The notes below the pieces were generated by a model. It ran no database searches. It was not told the origin of the DNA and saw only the letters and a list, made by a program, of their open reading frames with translations. A stretch of 64,000 nucleotides of DNA. Source: PGZG01 sp046292765 (lineage in GTDB: Bacteria; Pseudomonadota; Gammaproteobacteria; Pseudomonadales; Alcanivoracaceae). The stretch lies in assembly GCA_046292765.1 (NCBI GenBank), contig JBKBQA010000002.1, forward strand, positions 682,001 through 746,000, read 5' to 3'. Of this stretch, positions 53,296-62,184 are shown in pieces. Both the position numbers and the translations under genes were made by a program. Every line of letters begins with the position of its first letter. Positions within the stretch are counted from its first letter, which is position 1.

Positions 53296-56112
53296 TCAGC
53301 CCACTTGCGCGAGCAACTCCTTGGCTTCCTGCTGCTGTTGCGGATTACCCTCGGAGATAACCTCCTGCAGGATATCCTTGGCGCCTTCCGAGTCGCCCAT
53401 GTCGATATAGGCCTTGGCCAAATCGAGTTTGGTGGCGTTCTCGTCGGTGTCACCGAGGAAGTCAAAGTCGTCATCATCGCCGGTCAACGCCTGCTCCAGC
53501 GCTGCCGGAGTGGCGGCGGATGCTGGTGCGGACACCGGCGCCGAGGTCATGGTCGGTTCGTCATCCAGCGACAGCTCGTCCATGTCCAGATCAAGCGCAT
53601 CGCGCTGGACCGTGGCAGCCGGTTGTACCGCTGGCATGCTGACTGCCGTCGGTTCATCCAGTTCGTCCAGAGACAGATCATCCAGTGACAGGTCAATCTC
53701 TTCCGAAGACGGCTTGACCGCCGCTTCGGAGAACTCGTCGCTGACATCGGTCAGGCTGAGCTCACCGAAATCCACATCATCGTCGAGGTCGGCACTGATA
53801 TCGTCCAAAGCAACTCTGCTGGTGGCCGCCGGAGCGTCATCGAGGTCCAGCGACAATTCGCTGTCGTCATCGAGAGACAGCTCCAGATCATCATCGTCGT
53901 CAAGACTCAGCGCAGCAGAGGTGGTGGTCTTGTCGTCGTCCAGATCAAGGCTCAGGTCGTCATCGTCCAACGACATGGCATCATCGGAGTCCATATCGAG
54001 GCTGAGCTCGTCATCGCCACCCAGGTCCAGACTGATTTCGTCGTCATCCGTAGCCAGTACCGGGGCAGCGGCGGCCGGCTTGTCATCATCAAGACTGAAA
54101 TCAAGCGAACCGAAATCCTCTTCGTCGCCCAGCGACAGCTCCTGCTCGGCAAGCGGAGCGGCAGCGCTCGGCTTGACCACTGGTGCATCAAAATCGGAGG
54201 CCAGATCCATTTCCAGATCATCAAGGCTCGGCTCCTGCTCGCCGCCACCAAGGCGACCACGCAGTGAGCTGATGGCAGCAGCAACCGCAGCGCCGGCACC
54301 GGCATAACTGGCCGCCTCACGCTCGAAACCGTCACGATCATGCATCTCTGCCAGCACTTCCAGCAGACGCACTTTCAGGTCATCGCGCTGGGGCGCCTTG
54401 TGAATTTCATTGCGGAGGAAGTTCACTGCCTCGGCATGACGACCGTAGGCGGTATAGACGTCCACCTCCTCAAGGGGATCCTGAGCAGATTCGGACGCTG
54501 CACTTGTGGCCTCGTCGTCTTGCTCGTCGTCATCGCCGAAATCCTGTGCGGAGGCGAAGAAGTCATCGTCGCCGGCATCCGACTCGTCGGACTCAGCGAA
54601 TTCATCCTCAACCTGACCGGCTTTCTGGCGATTGCGCATGAACACCATGCCGCCTACCACTGCGGCCAGTACCAGCAAGCCCGCTACGATGTACAGCAGG
54701 TTCGCCATCAGGGTATCCATCAGGGTCGGCTGCGCGGCTGGCGGCGTCACAACGCGCGGACGCTCCGGCGCAGCGACCGGGGCCACTTCGGCAACGGCAG
54801 GTTCGCTGGTTGCTTCACCTTCAGCCAACACTTCACCCTCAACAGGGGTGGCGACCTCGCCATTAGCGGTAGCAACTTCGCCCTCGCCGGTCACTGCAAC
54901 CGGCGCTTCCACCACCGGCTCGATCACGATCGGCTCCGACGGGGTAATCCCCTGAGCTTTCTGCAATTCATTCAGCTGCTGCTGCAGCTGGGCAATCTGA
55001 TCGTTGCGCAGTTTGAGCAGACGCTCGCTGGTCGACACCTGCTCCTGAAGATCCTTCAGGCGGCTCGACAGTTCGCGGTTTTCGCGATTCATGCGATCCA
55101 TGTTCTCGTCGCGAATCGCCAGCTCATTCTGCAGTGCAGAGGCGTCCGCGCTGCCGGCGCCAGCAGTACCCCGGCCAGTGCCAGTGCCCGATACGGCATC
55201 AGGAGACAGCAGCGTTACCTGCCCCTCGGAAACACCACCCGCAGCACGATCAGTGCGACCGGTGCCAGTGCCATCGAGCTGGGTACGACTCGGCAGGGCG
55301 ATCCCACGGGCTTCGAGTTTGGCGCGCCACTCCCGATTTTGCTCAGCCACCTGGGCAATCGCATTGCGAGCACTGATATTACGAATCTCTGCCTCGGTGG
55401 GCATGCGCAGCACAGTGCCTTCACGCACCAGGTTGACGTTGCCGTCGATAAAGGCATCCGGGTTGAGCTGCTGAATCGCAATCAGCATCTGCTGCACGGA
55501 GATGCTGGTAACCGGACGGTTATTGAGCGCGATCCGCCACAGGGTATCGCTGTTTTGGACCACATAGTCCGGACCACGGCGGGTATCAAGATCACGAGTC
55601 TGGGTCGCTACACGGGGCTGGCTTGCGGGCTGTGCCGGAGCGGCAGTCTGAGCCGGCGCAGGGGCGACCGATTGCACGGCCGCCGGAGGAGCGAGCGGAC
55701 GGGAAACCGGTTCCGCGAAGGACGGCGGATCGAGCAGTACGGTGTATTCACGCAGCAGACGGCCGGTCGGCCACATCAATTCGATGATGAAATTCAGGAA
55801 CGGTTCGCGCACCGGCTGGTTGGAGGTAATACGCAGGATGCCATCGCCGTTCGGCTTGAGATCGACCTCGAAATTGAGCTCGTTGAGGAAAAATACACGC
55901 TCAACACCGGCATTCTCGAAGTCCCGCTCGGCACCGAGATTCACCAATAACTCTTCAGTCGTCAGATCGCCGGCATCAAACAGCTGAACCTCCATACTGA
56001 GGGGCTGGTTGAGATAGGAATTCAGCCTGTAATCTCCGACCCCGAGTGCGGATACAAAGCCGGGGGCCAGCATGGCCAGCGCCGTGAGTCCGATACCAAA
56101 TTTTCGGAACAT
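53296..56112 (-). CDS. fimV: FimV peptidoglycan-binding hub protein
   Basis: In Pseudomonas FimV is an inner-membrane polar organiser needed for type IV pilus assembly and twitching. This 938-residue protein has a signal peptide (1-22) and the conserved N-terminal domain (to about 130). A LysM-like peptidoglycan-binding segment (about 180-240), a coiled coil (about 325-395) and one transmembrane helix (about 465-490) follow. The cytoplasmic part is very acidic: long runs of LSLD-D repeats after residue 640 and a C-terminal FimV TPR unit with AKAYIDMGDSEGAKDIL. The degenerate acidic repeats make length variation likely. Confidence 0.92.
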   Translation of the reverse strand: MFRKFGIGLTALAMLAPGFVSALGVGDYRLNSYLNQPLSMEVQLFDAGDLTTEELLVNLGAERDFENAGVERVFFLNELNFEVDLKPNGDGILRITSNQPVREPFLNFIIELMWPTGRLLREYTVLLDPPSFAEPVSRPLAPPAAVQSVAPAPAQTAAPAQPASQPRVATQTRDLDTRRGPDYVVQNSDTLWRIALNNRPVTSISVQQMLIAIQQLNPDAFIDGNVNLVREGTVLRMPTEAEIRNISARNAIAQVAEQNREWRAKLEARGIALPSRTQLDGTGTGRTDRAAGGVSEGQVTLLSPDAVSGTGTGRGTAGAGSADASALQNELAIRDENMDRMNRENRELSSRLKDLQEQVSTSERLLKLRNDQIAQLQQQLNELQKAQGITPSEPIVIEPVVEAPVAVTGEGEVATANGEVATPVEGEVLAEGEATSEPAVAEVAPVAAPERPRVVTPPAAQPTLMDTLMANLLYIVAGLLVLAAVVGGMVFMRNRQKAGQVEDEFAESDESDAGDDDFFASAQDFGDDDEQDDEATSAASESAQDPLEEVDVYTAYGRHAEAVNFLRNEIHKAPQRDDLKVRLLEVLAEMHDRDGFEREAASYAGAGAAVAAAISSLRGRLGGGEQEPSLDDLEMDLASDFDAPVVKPSAAAPLAEQELSLGDEEDFGSLDFSLDDDKPAAAAPVLATDDDEISLDLGGDDELSLDMDSDDAMSLDDDDLSLDLDDDKTTTSAALSLDDDDDLELSLDDDSELSLDLDDAPAATSRVALDDISADLDDDVDFGELSLTDVSDEFSEAAVKPSSEEIDLSLDDLSLDELDEPTAVSMPAVQPAATVQRDALDLDMDELSLDDEPTMTSAPVSAPASAATPAALEQALTGDDDDFDFLGDTDENATKLDLAKAYIDMGDSEGAKDILQEVISEGNPQQQQEAKELLAQVG

Positions 56113-56279
56113 GGTTACGCCCTTTATTTATTATCGACCCCCACCCCGGCCCAGATGGGCTCCCCGGCGGGTCTGTCTTCGGTTGCCTGTTAACCTTGCG
56201 CTGCCTCGCAGACCCGATTCTGTCTCGGTTTTACCGACAAAACCTAGAAACTGCGTCACATAATGTCAGTAAGTATCCA

Positions 56280-57293
56280 TTACAGATAGTCTTTTATCAA
56301 CAATTCCACAATTTGTACACCTTTCAGGGCCGCCCCGTAGCGGACATTGTCAGCGCTGACCCAGAGGTTGAGACCAGTACCATCGTCTGAGCCGGCAAGC
56401 TCCTGAACCCGCAGGTTGTCTGGCTCAAGGTCCGCCGACAGCGCCTGACCCCGCTGCTGATCATCCAGCTCACCGATGCCCAGACCAGCCTGCGCAAACC
56501 GGGCCAGAGCCTGATCTGCGCCCAACGGCGCCTCACCACGCCAGTTGCACGACACGCTCTGACCAAAGAAGACCGGCACTCTCACTACCTGACACTGGAC
56601 CCGCCCGGCGAGCTGCGGAAACAGCCTTTGCAAGCCAAGACGGGCACTCTGCGCCGGCGCCAGCACACCACTACCACAGGGCTTGACCCCGGCAGTCAGG
56701 GTGACGAAGGCACTCTGGGAGGGGAAAACTTCCGCTTCCGGGTCCTGGCTATTGAGCAGTCGGGCGGTTTGTCGGGCCAGCTCCTCGACACCACCGCGGC
56801 CGGCGGCGGAGGCCGGCAGCAACGCGGTCAGAGTGACCTGCTCGGGCAGCTGATCTTCGAGCAGACAGGCCAGCAGCGGCGCCACTTGAGCGGCGATGCC
56901 GGCGGGCACAGCCACCAGATTGCGCTCACGGACATCGTCCAGCGCCGCTTCATTGATTCCCGGCAGCACTACCGGCACCTGCGGATCCGCCAGCCAGATG
57001 CCGGACAGGTCCACCACCACGCAGCCCTGCTCGGCGGCAACGGGCGAATACTGGGCACTGGCCGTCGGAGGCACCGCGAACAGGGCAACATCGACACCGG
57101 CAAAATCAAACTGCTCGATATTGGCGACCTTGAGGTAGCCACCCTTGTATTCGATACGCCGTCCGGCGGTGGCATCGGATGCCACCAGGTGCAAGGTGCC
57201 GATTGGCAGCTCACGCTCATTGAGCAGATCCATGATGGCTTCACCCACCAGACCGGTGGCGCCAACCACAGCGACAGAAAAAGAACGACTCAT
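56280..57293 (-). CDS. usg: Usg-like, catalytically degenerate aspartate-semialdehyde dehydrogenase paralogue
   Basis: 337 residues with the Asd NAD(P)-binding start VVGATGLVGEAIMDLL and the C-terminal Asd fold. Where active Asd has NCT, this protein reads AVPAGIAAQVAPLL, with no cysteine at the nucleophile position, as in E. coli Usg. Activity is thus unlikely. The start overlaps the asd stop by one base. Same place in Pseudomonas (between asd and fimV). Confidence 0.88.
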   Translation of the reverse strand: MSRSFSVAVVGATGLVGEAIMDLLNERELPIGTLHLVASDATAGRRIEYKGGYLKVANIEQFDFAGVDVALFAVPPTASAQYSPVAAEQGCVVVDLSGIWLADPQVPVVLPGINEAALDDVRERNLVAVPAGIAAQVAPLLACLLEDQLPEQVTLTALLPASAAGRGGVEELARQTARLLNSQDPEAEVFPSQSAFVTLTAGVKPCGSGVLAPAQSARLGLQRLFPQLAGRVQCQVVRVPVFFGQSVSCNWRGEAPLGADQALARFAQAGLGIGELDDQQRGQALSADLEPDNLRVQELAGSDDGTGLNLWVSADNVRYGAALKGVQIVELLIKDYL

Positions 57294-58405
57294 TATTGCT
57301 CCAGCAAGATGCGCAGCATGCGCTTCAGCGGTTCAGCAGCGCCCCACAGCAGCTGATCGCCCACGGTAAAGGCGTTCAGATACTGGGAGCCCATATTCAT
57401 CTTGCGCAGGCGGCCAACCGGAACCGTCAGGGTACCGGTGACGGCCGTCGGGGTCAGATCGCGCATGGAATCTTCGCGCGTGTTCGGCACCACTTTGACC
57501 CATTCATTGGCACTGGCAATGATGGCGTTAATCTCGTCCATCGGCACATCGCGGGTCAGTTTGATGGTCAGTGCCTGACTGTGGCAGCGCATGGCACCAA
57601 TACGCACACAGGTACCATCAAGCGGAATCGGATTGATGCTGCGCCCGAGAATCTTGTTGGTTTCGGCCTGCCCCTTCCACTCTTCCTTGCTCTGGCCGTT
57701 ATCGAGCTGCTTGTCGATATACGGCAACAGCGAGCCGGCCAGGGCATGACCAAAGTTGGTTTTGGGCAGATCCTCGCCACGCATGGTCGCGGCAACCTGG
57801 CGGTCAATCTCCAGAATGGCACTGGCCGGATCAGCCAGCTGCCCGGCCACATCCGCATGAATCCTGCCCATCTGGGCAATCAACTCGCGCATGTTCTGAG
57901 CGCCGGCCCCGGACGCCGCCTGATAAGTCATCGACGTGGCCCACTCCACCAGACCGGCGTTGAACAGACCGCCCAGCGACATCAGCATCAGGCTGACAGT
58001 GCAGTTACCACCAACGAAATCCTTGACGCCATTGGCCAACGCGTCATTGATGACCTTGCGGTTGACCGGATCGAGAATGATCACGGCACCGTCCTTCATC
58101 CGCAGCGCCGAAGCCGCATCAATCCAGTAACCTTTCCAGCCGGCTGCGCGCAGTTTCGGGTAGACATCATTGGTGTAATCGCCGCCCTGACAGGTAACGA
58201 TGACGTCCAGCTTCTTCAGCTCGTCCACGCTGCAGGCATCTTTCAACGGCGGCACATCGCGGCCGATATCCGGCCCCGCCTGACCCACCTGCGAGGTGGT
58301 AAAGAATACCGGCTCAATGTCGCGGAAATCGTTATCTTCGATCATCCGGCCCATCAGCACGGACCCGACCATGCCACGCCAGCCGACAAATCCTACGCTT
58401 TTCAT
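57293..58405 (-). CDS. asd: Aspartate-semialdehyde dehydrogenase Asd
   Basis: Makes aspartate semialdehyde for Lys, Met, Thr and diaminopimelate synthesis, so it is essential for cell wall. 370 residues with GFVGWRGMVGS (5-15) and catalytic Cys135 in FVGGNCTVS. The ATG at 58405 has a GGAG site seven bases upstream; the TTG two codons earlier (58411) is less likely. Confidence 0.95.
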   Translation of the reverse strand: MKSVGFVGWRGMVGSVLMGRMIEDNDFRDIEPVFFTTSQVGQAGPDIGRDVPPLKDACSVDELKKLDVIVTCQGGDYTNDVYPKLRAAGWKGYWIDAASALRMKDGAVIILDPVNRKVINDALANGVKDFVGGNCTVSLMLMSLGGLFNAGLVEWATSMTYQAASGAGAQNMRELIAQMGRIHADVAGQLADPASAILEIDRQVAATMRGEDLPKTNFGHALAGSLLPYIDKQLDNGQSKEEWKGQAETNKILGRSINPIPLDGTCVRIGAMRCHSQALTIKLTRDVPMDEINAIIASANEWVKVVPNTREDSMRDLTPTAVTGTLTVPVGRLRKMNMGSQYLNAFTVGDQLLWGAAEPLKRMLRILLEQ

Positions 58406-58432
58406 ATTCAATCTCCGTTATCTATTACTGTA

Positions 58433-58478
58433 GCAGCGGCAGTCCTGCTGCGACCGGCTTGGGCAGGAGCGCCTTCCG
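58433..58478 (+). repeat. REP-like element between leuB and asd
   Basis: Carries the same 18-nt core AGYGGCRRTYCTGCYGCG (58435-58452) and the trailing TTGGGCAGGA arm seen at 46754-46801. It lies between the leuB stop and the asd start and could pause or stabilise the polycistronic mRNA. Confidence 0.65.
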
Positions 58479-58508
58479 CCGATGAGCTGATGGAGTCGCT
58501 CCTGCAAT

Positions 58509-59585
58509 TTAACCATTCAACGCCGCTACCACGGCGTCACCCATTTCTGCGGTGCCGACCTTGCGGCAACCTTCGGTCCAGATATCTGCGGTACGCAGCC
58601 CGCTTTCCAGCACCTGCTCGACGGCTTTCTCGATGGCATCAGCCACATCAGCCCGTTCCAGGCTATAACGCAGCAGCATCGACAGCGACAGAATCGTCGC
58701 CAGCGGATTGGCAATGCCCTGCCCGGCAATATCCGGCGCCGAACCGTGGCAAGGCTCATAGAGACCCTTGCGATTTACATCCAGCGACGCCGACGGCAGC
58801 ATGCCGATGGAACCGGTCAACATCGCCGCTTCATCGGAAAGAATGTCGCCAAACAAGTTGCCGGTGACGATCACATCAAACTGCTTCGGTGCCCGCACCA
58901 GCTGCATGGCCGCATTGTCGACATACATGTGCGACAGCTGCACTTCCGGATACTCCGCCGCCATGCTGGTGATCACTTCTTTCCACAGCTCGGTCACTTC
59001 CAGCACATTGGCCTTGTCCACCGACAGCAGCTTCTTGCCGCGCACCATGGCCAGCTCGAACGCCACCCGGCCGATACGGCGAATTTCGCTTTCGCTATAC
59101 ACATCGGTGTTAAAACCGACCCGCTCGCCATTTTCCACACGGATGCCGCGTGGCTGACCGAAATAGATGCCGCCAGTCAGCTCACGGACGATCAGGATAT
59201 CGAGGCCGCTGACGATTTCCGGCCTCAGACTGGAAGCACTGGCCAGCTGCGGAAACAAAATCGCCGGACGCAGATTGGCAAACAGGCCCAGAGACGAGCG
59301 CAGACGCAGCAGACCACGCTCCGGCCGCTTGTCGCGCTCGATGGTGTCCCACTTGGGACCACCGATGGAACCGAACAGGATGGCATCGGCCGCTTTCGCC
59401 TTGTTCAGGGACACCTCAGGCAAGGGATCACCGTGCACGTCGTAGGCAGAACCGCCCACCAGCGCTTCGTCCGTACTGATATCCAGATTGAATTTCTTTT
59501 TGACCGTGTCGAGCACCTTGACCGCCTCGGCAACAATCTCCGGGCCAATACCGTCACCGGGCATTACCAGAATCTGCTTCGTCAT
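58509..59585 (-). CDS. leuB: 3-isopropylmalate dehydrogenase LeuB
   Basis: Third enzyme of leucine synthesis: oxidative decarboxylation of 3-isopropylmalate with NAD. 358 residues with LVMPGDGIGPEIVAEAVKVL, the REL(T/S)GGIYFG block and the YEPCHGSAPDIAGQGIANPL block. I chose the ATG at 59585 because homologues start there; a GTG four codons upstream (59597), overlapping the leuD stop, is also possible. Confidence 0.95.
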   Translation of the reverse strand: MTKQILVMPGDGIGPEIVAEAVKVLDTVKKKFNLDISTDEALVGGSAYDVHGDPLPEVSLNKAKAADAILFGSIGGPKWDTIERDKRPERGLLRLRSSLGLFANLRPAILFPQLASASSLRPEIVSGLDILIVRELTGGIYFGQPRGIRVENGERVGFNTDVYSESEIRRIGRVAFELAMVRGKKLLSVDKANVLEVTELWKEVITSMAAEYPEVQLSHMYVDNAAMQLVRAPKQFDVIVTGNLFGDILSDEAAMLTGSIGMLPSASLDVNRKGLYEPCHGSAPDIAGQGIANPLATILSLSMLLRYSLERADVADAIEKAVEQVLESGLRTADIWTEGCRKVGTAEMGDAVVAALNG

Positions 59586-59593
59586 CTCATTAC

Positions 59594-60235
59594 TCACTCA
59601 ATAAATACCCATGGCTCGCGTTGCTGCCGCCCTTTTTCATATTCACGAATCGCATCCGCATCCTGGAGCGTCAGGCCAATATCATCGAGGCCGTTCAACA
59701 GGCAGTGCTTGCGAAACGCATCAATCTCGAAGGCAATCGCCTCTCCGTCCGGACGGATAATCTTCTGCTCGGCCAGATCCACAGTCAGGCGATAGCCTTC
59801 GTTGCCCTGCACCGCACTGAACAGCTCATCGGCCACTTCTTCACTGACAACAATCGGCAGCACACCATTCTTGAAACAGTTGTTGAAAAAGATATCGGCA
59901 AAGCTCGGCGCAATAATGGCGCGAAAACCAAAATCCAGCAGCGCCCAGGGCGCATGCTCACGGCTCGACCCGCAACCGAAATTACGTCGCGCCAGCAGAA
60001 TACTGGCGCCCTGATAACGCGACTGATTGAGCACGAACTCTTTATTCAGCGGACGCTTGCTGTTGTCCTGACCCGGCTGACCCTCATCCAGATAGCGCCA
60101 CTCGTCAAACAGGTTTGGCCCAAACCCGCTGCGCAGGATCGACTTCAGAAACTGCTTGGGAATAATCTGGTCGGTATCCACGTTGGCACGATCCAACGGC
60201 GCCACCAGACCATCCTCACGAATAAACTTTTCCAT
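59594..60235 (-). CDS. leuD: 3-isopropylmalate dehydratase small subunit LeuD
   Basis: 213 residues. Swivelling subunit with NVDTDQIIPKQFL (18-30) and the FGCGSSREHAPWAL block. Forms the isomerase with LeuC. The frame is open 54 codons upstream inside leuC, but MEKF at 60235 is the conserved start. Spacing to leuC is 10 bases. Confidence 0.95.
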   Translation of the reverse strand: MEKFIREDGLVAPLDRANVDTDQIIPKQFLKSILRSGFGPNLFDEWRYLDEGQPGQDNSKRPLNKEFVLNQSRYQGASILLARRNFGCGSSREHAPWALLDFGFRAIIAPSFADIFFNNCFKNGVLPIVVSEEVADELFSAVQGNEGYRLTVDLAEQKIIRPDGEAIAFEIDAFRKHCLLNGLDDIGLTLQDADAIREYEKGRQQREPWVFIE

Positions 60236-60245
60236 GACGTTCTCC

Positions 60246-61667
60246 TCAGAGCTCGCGGCTTTCCAACTCACGAATATCGACAAAGTGACCAGCCACTGCC
60301 GCCGCCGCCGCCATCGCCGGACTAACAAGATGGGTGCGCCCGCCGTTACCCTGACGACCTTCAAAGTTACGGTTCGAGGTCGAAGCGCAATGCTCACCCG
60401 GCATCAGCTTGTCCGGATTCATCGCCAGACACATGGAGCACCCAGGCTCACGCCACTCGAATCCGGCTTCAACGAAAATTTTGTCGAGCCCTTCCGCTTC
60501 CGCCTGCTGCTTGACCAGACCGGAACCCGGCACCACCAGCACCTGCTTGACGCTGTCGGCCTTCTTGCGGCCCTTCGCCACCACCGCAGCGGCGCGCAGA
60601 TCTTCAATGCGCGAATTAGTGCAGGAACCGATAAACACCCGGTCCACCTTGATGTCGGTGATCTTCATGCCCGGCGTCAGGCCCATGTATTGATAAGCGC
60701 GCTCCATGCCGGAACGTTTCACCGCATCGCTTTCCTGCTCCGGAATCGGCAGGGTCGCATCCACCGGCAATACCATCTCCGGCGACGTGCCCCAGGACAC
60801 CTGCGGTTTGATATCAGCAGCGTTAATCTCGACCACGGTGTCGAATTTCGCACCATCGTCGCTAACCAGCGTGCGCCAGTATTCCACTGCCTTGTCCCAA
60901 TCGGCGCCCTTCGGCGCAAACGGACGACCTTTGACGTAATTGATGGTGATGTCATCCACCGCCACCATGCCAGCGCGGGCACCGGCCTCGATCGACATAT
61001 TGCAGATCGTCATGCGGCCTTCCATCGACAGCGAACGGATCGCACTGCCGGCAAACTCCATGGCATGGCCATTACCACCGGCGGTACCGATCACACCGAT
61101 GATATGCAGCACCACGTCTTTCGCGGTGACGCCGTTGCCGAGCTCACCTTCGACGCGGACCAGCATGTTTTTCATTTTCTTCGCCACCAGGCACTGGGTG
61201 GCGAGCACATGCTCGACTTCGGAGGTGCCGATGCCGTGGGCGAGACAGGCCAGTGCACCATTGGTCGAGGTGTGCGAATCACCACAGACCACGGTCATGC
61301 CCGGCACCACCGCGCCCTGCTCCGGCGCCATCACATGAACAATGCCCTGCCGCACATCGCCAATACCGAACTCGCGAATGCCGAACGCGCGGGTGTTGTC
61401 TTCCAGCGTCTGCACCTGAATCCGCGAGGTCTCGTCTTCAATCTCGCTGGCATTGTTGAACGGCGTGGTCGGCACGTTGTGGTCGAGGGTGGCGAAGTTG
61501 GAACCGACCCGCCAGGGCTGGCGGTTGGCCAGTCGCAGACCCTCAAACGCCTGCGGCGAGGTCACTTCATGAATGATCTGCCGGTCGATATAGATCAGCG
61601 CCGAGCCGTCATCACGTTGCTTGACGAGGTGGGCATCCCAGAGTTTGTCGTAGAGCGTACGGGCCAT
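60246..61667 (-). CDS. leuC: 3-isopropylmalate dehydratase large subunit LeuC
   Basis: 473 residues, aconitase-type with a [4Fe-4S] cluster; VCGDSHTSTNGALA, GSCTNSRIEDLRAAA and CSMCLAMNPD carry the three cluster cysteines. First gene of leuC-leuD-leuB-asd-usg. The divergent LysR-type regulator and a T-N11-A box upstream point to pathway-responsive control, probably by a leucine-pathway intermediate (an inference). Confidence 0.96.
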   Translation of the reverse strand: MARTLYDKLWDAHLVKQRDDGSALIYIDRQIIHEVTSPQAFEGLRLANRQPWRVGSNFATLDHNVPTTPFNNASEIEDETSRIQVQTLEDNTRAFGIREFGIGDVRQGIVHVMAPEQGAVVPGMTVVCGDSHTSTNGALACLAHGIGTSEVEHVLATQCLVAKKMKNMLVRVEGELGNGVTAKDVVLHIIGVIGTAGGNGHAMEFAGSAIRSLSMEGRMTICNMSIEAGARAGMVAVDDITINYVKGRPFAPKGADWDKAVEYWRTLVSDDGAKFDTVVEINAADIKPQVSWGTSPEMVLPVDATLPIPEQESDAVKRSGMERAYQYMGLTPGMKITDIKVDRVFIGSCTNSRIEDLRAAAVVAKGRKKADSVKQVLVVPGSGLVKQQAEAEGLDKIFVEAGFEWREPGCSMCLAMNPDKLMPGEHCASTSNRNFEGRQGNGGRTHLVSPAMAAAAAVAGHFVDIRELESREL

Positions 61668-61760
61668 GGTTTCTCTCCAGCCTGCCCCGATGGGGGCGTG
61701 TCAGGCTTGGCACAATACGGAGATGGCTTGCATAAATCCAATTCATATTTATTATCTAAA

Positions 61761-61779
61761 GCATTCTATTTGGTTATGC
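61761..61779. promoter_or_regulatory. LysR-type operator (T-N11-A) upstream of leuC
   Basis: GCAT-N11-ATGC is a perfect dyad with exactly the T-N11-A spacing of LysR-type boxes. It sits in the most AT-rich stretch of the region, about 95 bp upstream of the leuC ATG, with a divergent LysR gene beyond. Its probable ligand is that regulator. Confidence 0.65.
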
Positions 61780-61832
61780 GATATCACGAGTGGCAGATGA
61801 GGAGCAAAACCGGCGCTTCGAGGTTTGGGCAA

Positions 61833-61942
61833 GCCTGCAGTTGCGTTGAGGCCTCCGGGACCCGCCGTGAACCCGTCCCTGGGGGCTTGCGTTCGGCATC
61901 CATGCCTCACACAGTCCCGGAGGCCTCAACGCAACTGCAGGC
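61833..61942 (+). repeat. Hairpin repeat, copy A
   Basis: Two perfect 29-bp complementary arms (61833-61861 and 61914-61942) enclose a 52-nt loop. The loop matches that of copy B at 39 of 52 positions (B in reverse orientation), while the outer ~20 bp of the arms do not match B at all. A third, half copy lies at 3425-3479. Confidence 0.85.
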
Positions 61943-62002
61943 AACCGAACATCCTGCCAACCGAGGGTTTTAAGAAAACCGGAATTGGCACAGTGATCGG
62001 CC

Positions 62003-62112
62003 GCCCTGAGCCGGGCTTCTGCTCCCGGGACCGTGTGCAGCAGGGATGCTGCACGCGAGCCTACAGGGATGTATTCACGGCGCGTCCCGGGAGCAGAAGC
62101 CCGGCTCAGGGC
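62003..62112 (-). repeat. Hairpin repeat, copy B
   Basis: Same architecture as copy A in opposite orientation: 29-bp perfect arms (62003-62031 and 62084-62112) and a 52-nt loop. The arm next to the loop contains CCCGGGAC, as in copy A (CTCCGGGAC). Located between the leuC promoter region and lysR. Confidence 0.85.
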
Positions 62113-62144
62113 CTGCCCAAACTGGAAGCACGGTAACAAAGATG

Positions 62145-62165
62145 TCGCGGCAGAATTGCCGCTCC
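62145..62165 (-). repeat. REP-like core, third copy
   Basis: The 21-bp element (minus strand) has the same 18-nt core AGYGGCRRTYCTGCYGCG as 46754 and 58433, matching the first copy at 19 of 21 positions. It lies 20 bp upstream of the lysR start. Confidence 0.7.
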
Positions 62166-62184
62166 TGCAAACGGAGAGCGCCAC

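Noticed and set aside
54340..55950. 536-codon frame antisense to fimV
   Set aside because: Opposite strand of acidic repeats in fimV; no protein features.
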